From Fidelibacterota bacterium (GTDB lineage: Bacteria; Fidelibacterota; UBA2242): a stretch of 45,362 nucleotides of DNA. The stretch is from contig JADHWC010000007.1 of assembly GCA_016783665.1 (NCBI GenBank), positions 1 to 45,362 on the forward strand, in the 5' to 3' direction. The notes beneath the pieces were generated by a model, which made no database searches, was not told the origin of the DNA, and worked only from the letters and a program-made list of their open reading frames with translations. Below, one piece after another: positions 42,548-45,362 of the stretch. Position numbers and translations under genes: made by a program. How positions within the stretch are numbered: position 1 is the stretch's first letter; each line of letters starts with the position of its first letter.

Positions 42548-43540
42548 ATGAGTTTCAACCTGTCGGAATTAAATGAAAAAATTCGCAAAGAAGGTACATT
42601 TGTCCATGCTTTAAAACAGGAGATGGCAAAGGTTATCGTTGGACAGGAAATCATGATTGAGCGTTTAATAATCGGGTTCCTCTGTAACGGGCATATTTTA
42701 CTGGAAGGAGTGCCGGGTCTGGCAAAATCCCTGACTGTGAGCACCCTGGCAAAAATCATAGATACAACGTTTCGGAGGATCCAATTTACACCGGATCTCC
42801 TGCCGGCTGATTTAATCGGTACCATGATCTATAATCAGCAAAAAGGCAATTTTGAGACGAAAAAGGGACCGATATTCAGCAATATCATTTTAGCGGATGA
42901 AATAAACCGTTCGCCGGCAAAAGTACAATCCGCTCTACTGGAAGCAATGCAGGAAAGGCAGGTTAGTATTGGTGAAAAAACCCATAAGTTAGACGACCCT
43001 TTTCTTGTTCTTGCGACTCAAAACCCGATCGAACAGGAAGGAACATATCCGTTACCGGAGGCGCAGGTCGATCGATTTATGCTTAAGGTCGTAATCGATT
43101 ATCCCAATAAGGAAGACGAGCTGGAAATTATCAAACGTATGGCTCATTCCAATAGCACGATTGATGTTAAATCGGTAATTAAACCGAATGATCTGATCCG
43201 TGCCAGAAAAGTTGTAGATGAGATTTATATTGATGAAAAGATTCACCGGTATATATTGGATATCGTTTTTGCTACACGAGAACCTGAATCCTATGACTTA
43301 GCTGATCTCGCCGATCTGATTCAAATGGGCGCGTCTCCCAGGGCATCAATTTTTCTAGCGATGGCGGGCAAGGCGAAAGCATTTATTGAGGGTAGAGGGT
43401 ATGTAACGCCCGAAGATGTCCGGGATGTTATGTGGGACATTCTCAGACACCGAATAATCCTGACTTTCGAAGCGGAAGCTGAGGAAGTAACGGTAGAACA
43501 GATCATCCGCCGTACTATTGATAAAGTAGAAGTTCCATAG
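42548..43540 (+). CDS. MoxR-family AAA+ ATPase
   Basis: The 330-residue chaperone-like ATPase has Walker A GVPGLAKS at 54-61, Walker B with D117-E118-x-N120 (ILADEINRSPAKVQSALLEAMQERQV), sensor 1 LATQNPIEQEGTYPLPEAQVDRF, and arginine-finger/sensor 2 region GASPRASIFLAMAGKAKAFIEGR. MoxR proteins assemble or activate von Willebrand factor A (VWA) proteins, and the next genes are the classic DUF58 and Bat-type partners. GGAG seven bases before the ATG. An 88-base gap separates it from DUF58, wider than the other junctions here. Confidence 0.94.
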   Translation: MSFNLSELNEKIRKEGTFVHALKQEMAKVIVGQEIMIERLIIGFLCNGHILLEGVPGLAKSLTVSTLAKIIDTTFRRIQFTPDLLPADLIGTMIYNQQKGNFETKKGPIFSNIILADEINRSPAKVQSALLEAMQERQVSIGEKTHKLDDPFLVLATQNPIEQEGTYPLPEAQVDRFMLKVVIDYPNKEDELEIIKRMAHSNSTIDVKSVIKPNDLIRARKVVDEIYIDEKIHRYILDIVFATREPESYDLADLADLIQMGASPRASIFLAMAGKAKAFIEGRGYVTPEDVRDVMWDILRHRIILTFEAEAEEVTVEQIIRRTIDKVEVP

Positions 43541-43628
43541 GTTTTAAATACTTAATTTTCTTTTCATAAAGAATTACTCGCAGGATTCGTCGAAACCGGC
43601 TGGTAGTGAATGAAAATGACCTTATAGA

Positions 43629-44507
43629 ATGATACCTAAAGAGATTTTAAAAAAAGTCCGTTACATTGAATTGCATACAAAGCATCTCGTAAATGATGTG
43701 TTTAGTGGAGAGTATCATTCGGTGTTTAAAGGACAGGGGATGGAATTCGCAGAAGTCCGAGAATACCAGTATGGCGACGATATCCGCACTATCGATTGGA
43801 ATGTCACCGCGCGGTATAACCACCCATATGTAAAAGTGCTTGAAGAGGAACGTGAACTAAACGTCATGCTGATGGTTGATGCATCCGGCTCCGGCGCTTT
43901 TGGTTCTTATAAAAAGTTTAAATCGGAAATAGCGGCAGAGATATGCGCTCTATTGGCGTTTTCAGCTATTAAAAATAATGATAAGGTCGGTTTGCTTATT
44001 TTTACCGATGACGTCGAGAAATATATCCCTCCCAGGAAAGGTAGAAGCCACGTTTTACGAGTTATTCGGGAACTTCTGTATTTTAAACCTCAATCCACTA
44101 AAACCAATATCGCCAACGGGCTTGAGTATTTGTTAAAAGGACTGAAACGGCGGTCTATTGTGTTTATTGTCTCGGATTTTGACGATGATAATTTTCTTAA
44201 GCCGCTTCGGGTTCTGAATCGGAAACACGATGCAGTTGCCATCCAGATGCTGGATAAACGGGAAAAGGATCTGCCTCCGATTGGCTTGGTGAAAATGCGA
44301 GATGCTGAAACGGGCGATGAGATCTGGGTCAATACGCTGGATAAGAACTTTACGAAGTTATACTCGGACTATATTGGCGCAAAACGGGAAAAGTTCTCGA
44401 AAGAATCTAAAATGATGGATTTGGATTTGATTCAAATCGATACTGCCGAATCCTATGTTGAACCCTTAGTCCGGTTTTTCAAAATGCGGGAGAGAAGATT
44501 TCGGTAG
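43629..44507 (+). CDS. DUF58 (VWA-like) protein
   Basis: The 292-residue protein has the DUF58 core: FKGQGMEFAEVREYQYGDDIRTIDWNVTARYNHPYVKVLEEERELNVMLMVDASGS. The MIDAS-type DxSxS is D84-A-S86-G-S88, so metal binding is likely kept. The rest is a VWA-like Rossmann fold (FKSEIAAEICALLAFSAIKNNDKVGLLIF; RRSIVFIVSDFDDDNF). Partner of the upstream MoxR ATPase in Bat-type aerotolerance/stress operons. The N-terminal membrane segments of some DUF58 proteins are absent. Confidence 0.93.
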   Translation: MIPKEILKKVRYIELHTKHLVNDVFSGEYHSVFKGQGMEFAEVREYQYGDDIRTIDWNVTARYNHPYVKVLEEERELNVMLMVDASGSGAFGSYKKFKSEIAAEICALLAFSAIKNNDKVGLLIFTDDVEKYIPPRKGRSHVLRVIRELLYFKPQSTKTNIANGLEYLLKGLKRRSIVFIVSDFDDDNFLKPLRVLNRKHDAVAIQMLDKREKDLPPIGLVKMRDAETGDEIWVNTLDKNFTKLYSDYIGAKREKFSKESKMMDLDLIQIDTAESYVEPLVRFFKMRERRFR

Positions 44508-44511
44508 ATAG

Positions 44512-45362
44512 ATGATACCAGAGGATATGACTAAACGAATACTTCGATTTCTGTTACTATTTTTTATTACTATTTCAGGCTTTGCTAATACAATTCCAAT
44601 TACTGTCGAATCCTCGCTCGATACAACCATTGCCACTATTGGTGATAGAATTCATTTGGTAATTTCATTACAATATCCTCCCGAATCACAGTTTGAATTA
44701 CCAAAGGTCGAAAAACGTCTCGGCGAATGGGAAGTAATCGATCAGCAATTAAGCAGCCCCCGCAAAATAAAAGGCGGTTTTCAACAGACTTGGGAATTGG
44801 AATTGACTGTCTTTGATACCGGCAAGGTAATCGTCCCGGAGTTGGAAATACGGGCGTTCAGTTCAGAAGATACAAGCCGGGTATTGCGGTTTAAAACCGA
44901 TGAACAGATTGTTGACGTCATATCGGTTTTACCGCCAGGAACAACTGAACCAAAAGATATAAAACCGCCATTTCCTATTCGTACGATTATTCCCTGGAAT
45001 TATATAATATTTATACTTCTGATCTTGATTATTATTGTGAGCGGCATCATCACTTATCGACGGTGGAAACAAAAACAATCACCCCTTCCGCTGGATGAAG
45101 ACTATCTCGAAGCGCCTCATCTTGTCGCCTTTCGCAAACTGAATGAACTTCGTGAGAGGCAATCTCGAAGTGAAGATGAAATTCGGTTCTTTTATTTCAG
45201 GATGTCTGAAATTGTCCGGGAATATCTTGAACGACGATACTTTATTAAAGCACTGGAAATGACGACCCGCGAAATCCTGGAAGCCTTTCATGCTTTGGAT
45301 ATTTCAGAGATTATTGCATTAGAATATTCACAACTTTTTGGAAGTCTCGATTTGGTCAAGTT
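44512..45362 (+). CDS. BatD/DUF4381-like membrane protein (3' end outside the window)
   Basis: The frame is open from ATG 44512 to the last base, four bases after DUF58 (a second ATG at 44527 is possible). It has a signal sequence (about 7-25, ILRFLLLFFITISGFA), a beta-rich extracytoplasmic Ig-like region (about 26-150, with GDRIHLVISLQYPPESQFELP), one membrane helix (about 165-185, YIIFILLILIIIVSGIITY), and a cytoplasmic tail (LVAFRKLNELRERQSRSEDEIRFFYFRMSEIVREYLERRY) like DUF4381 and the end of BatD. This matches the gene between DUF58 and the VWA proteins BatA/BatB in Bat operons, which should lie further right. Partial. Confidence 0.75.
   Translation, partial: MIPEDMTKRILRFLLLFFITISGFANTIPITVESSLDTTIATIGDRIHLVISLQYPPESQFELPKVEKRLGEWEVIDQQLSSPRKIKGGFQQTWELELTVFDTGKVIVPELEIRAFSSEDTSRVLRFKTDEQIVDVISVLPPGTTEPKDIKPPFPIRTIIPWNYIIFILLILIIIVSGIITYRRWKQKQSPLPLDEDYLEAPHLVAFRKLNELRERQSRSEDEIRFFYFRMSEIVREYLERRYFIKALEMTTREILEAFHALDISEIIALEYSQLFGSLDLVK

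Overview
The window reads as a chromosomal segment of a Gram-negative bacterium of the FCB (Fibrobacteres-Chlorobi-Bacteroidetes) assemblage. A Marinimicrobia-, Ignavibacteria- or Calditrichota-like lineage fits, but I cannot fix the phylum from sequence alone. The pointers are a PorV-like outer-membrane protein beside a protein with a type IX secretion (T9SS) C-terminal sorting domain, many TPR lipoproteins, a BamD/TamA/TamB envelope set, a Bacteroidetes-style short glycogen-synthase-like protein followed by a lipoprotein, a TAnnTTTG-type promoter before lepA, and frequent TTG/GTG starts. Codon use is moderately AT-rich, and almost all genes lie on the + strand in tightly packed runs with 1-11 nt overlaps.

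Region 1 (1-2432) is an accessory strip. It holds the last 28 codons of an IS21-family istB with the element's terminal repeats, a HEPN-like gene whose 5' end is cut at the element boundary, a small zinc-ribbon protein, a Phd/YefM-ParE toxin-antitoxin pair bracketed by direct repeats and hairpins, and a MITE-like repeat cluster.

Region 2 (2433-13164) is core metabolism and cell shape: long-form RmlA, mtaB, a deoxynucleoside kinase, purN-purH, then mreB-mreC-mreD-PBP2-rodA.

Region 3 (13261-33891) mixes envelope and housekeeping genes: a YbgF-like TPR protein, a truncated glycogen-synthase-like protein, a lipoprotein, a beta-barrel, a TPR lipoprotein, rpiB, glyA, nrdR, a Trm112-like 54-residue protein, a PorV-like protein, an M6-like T9SS substrate that has lost its HExxH, a HExxH/propeller/barrel fusion, bamD, nadD, lepA and a CPBP protease.

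Region 4 (33892-35160) is the strangest part. A tRNA-Ser(GCU) on the - strand is followed by two tandem units, each made of a tiny GIY-YIG nuclease gene that begins right after a tRNA 3' end and runs into another, hairpin-interrupted copy of that 3' end. A few hundred bases away, a + strand tRNA-Ser(UGA) is preceded by two exact-period (109 bp) copies of its own 5' half, each with a two-hairpin insert in the anticodon loop. The arrangement suggests small palindromes and a GIY-YIG nuclease gene using serine tRNA genes as a niche.

Region 5 (35538-45362) carries tamB, an Omp85/TamA-like gene, a clpB gene with a large internal deletion, a TPR lipoprotein, and the start of a MoxR-DUF58-BatD/DUF4381-like stress operon that runs off the window.
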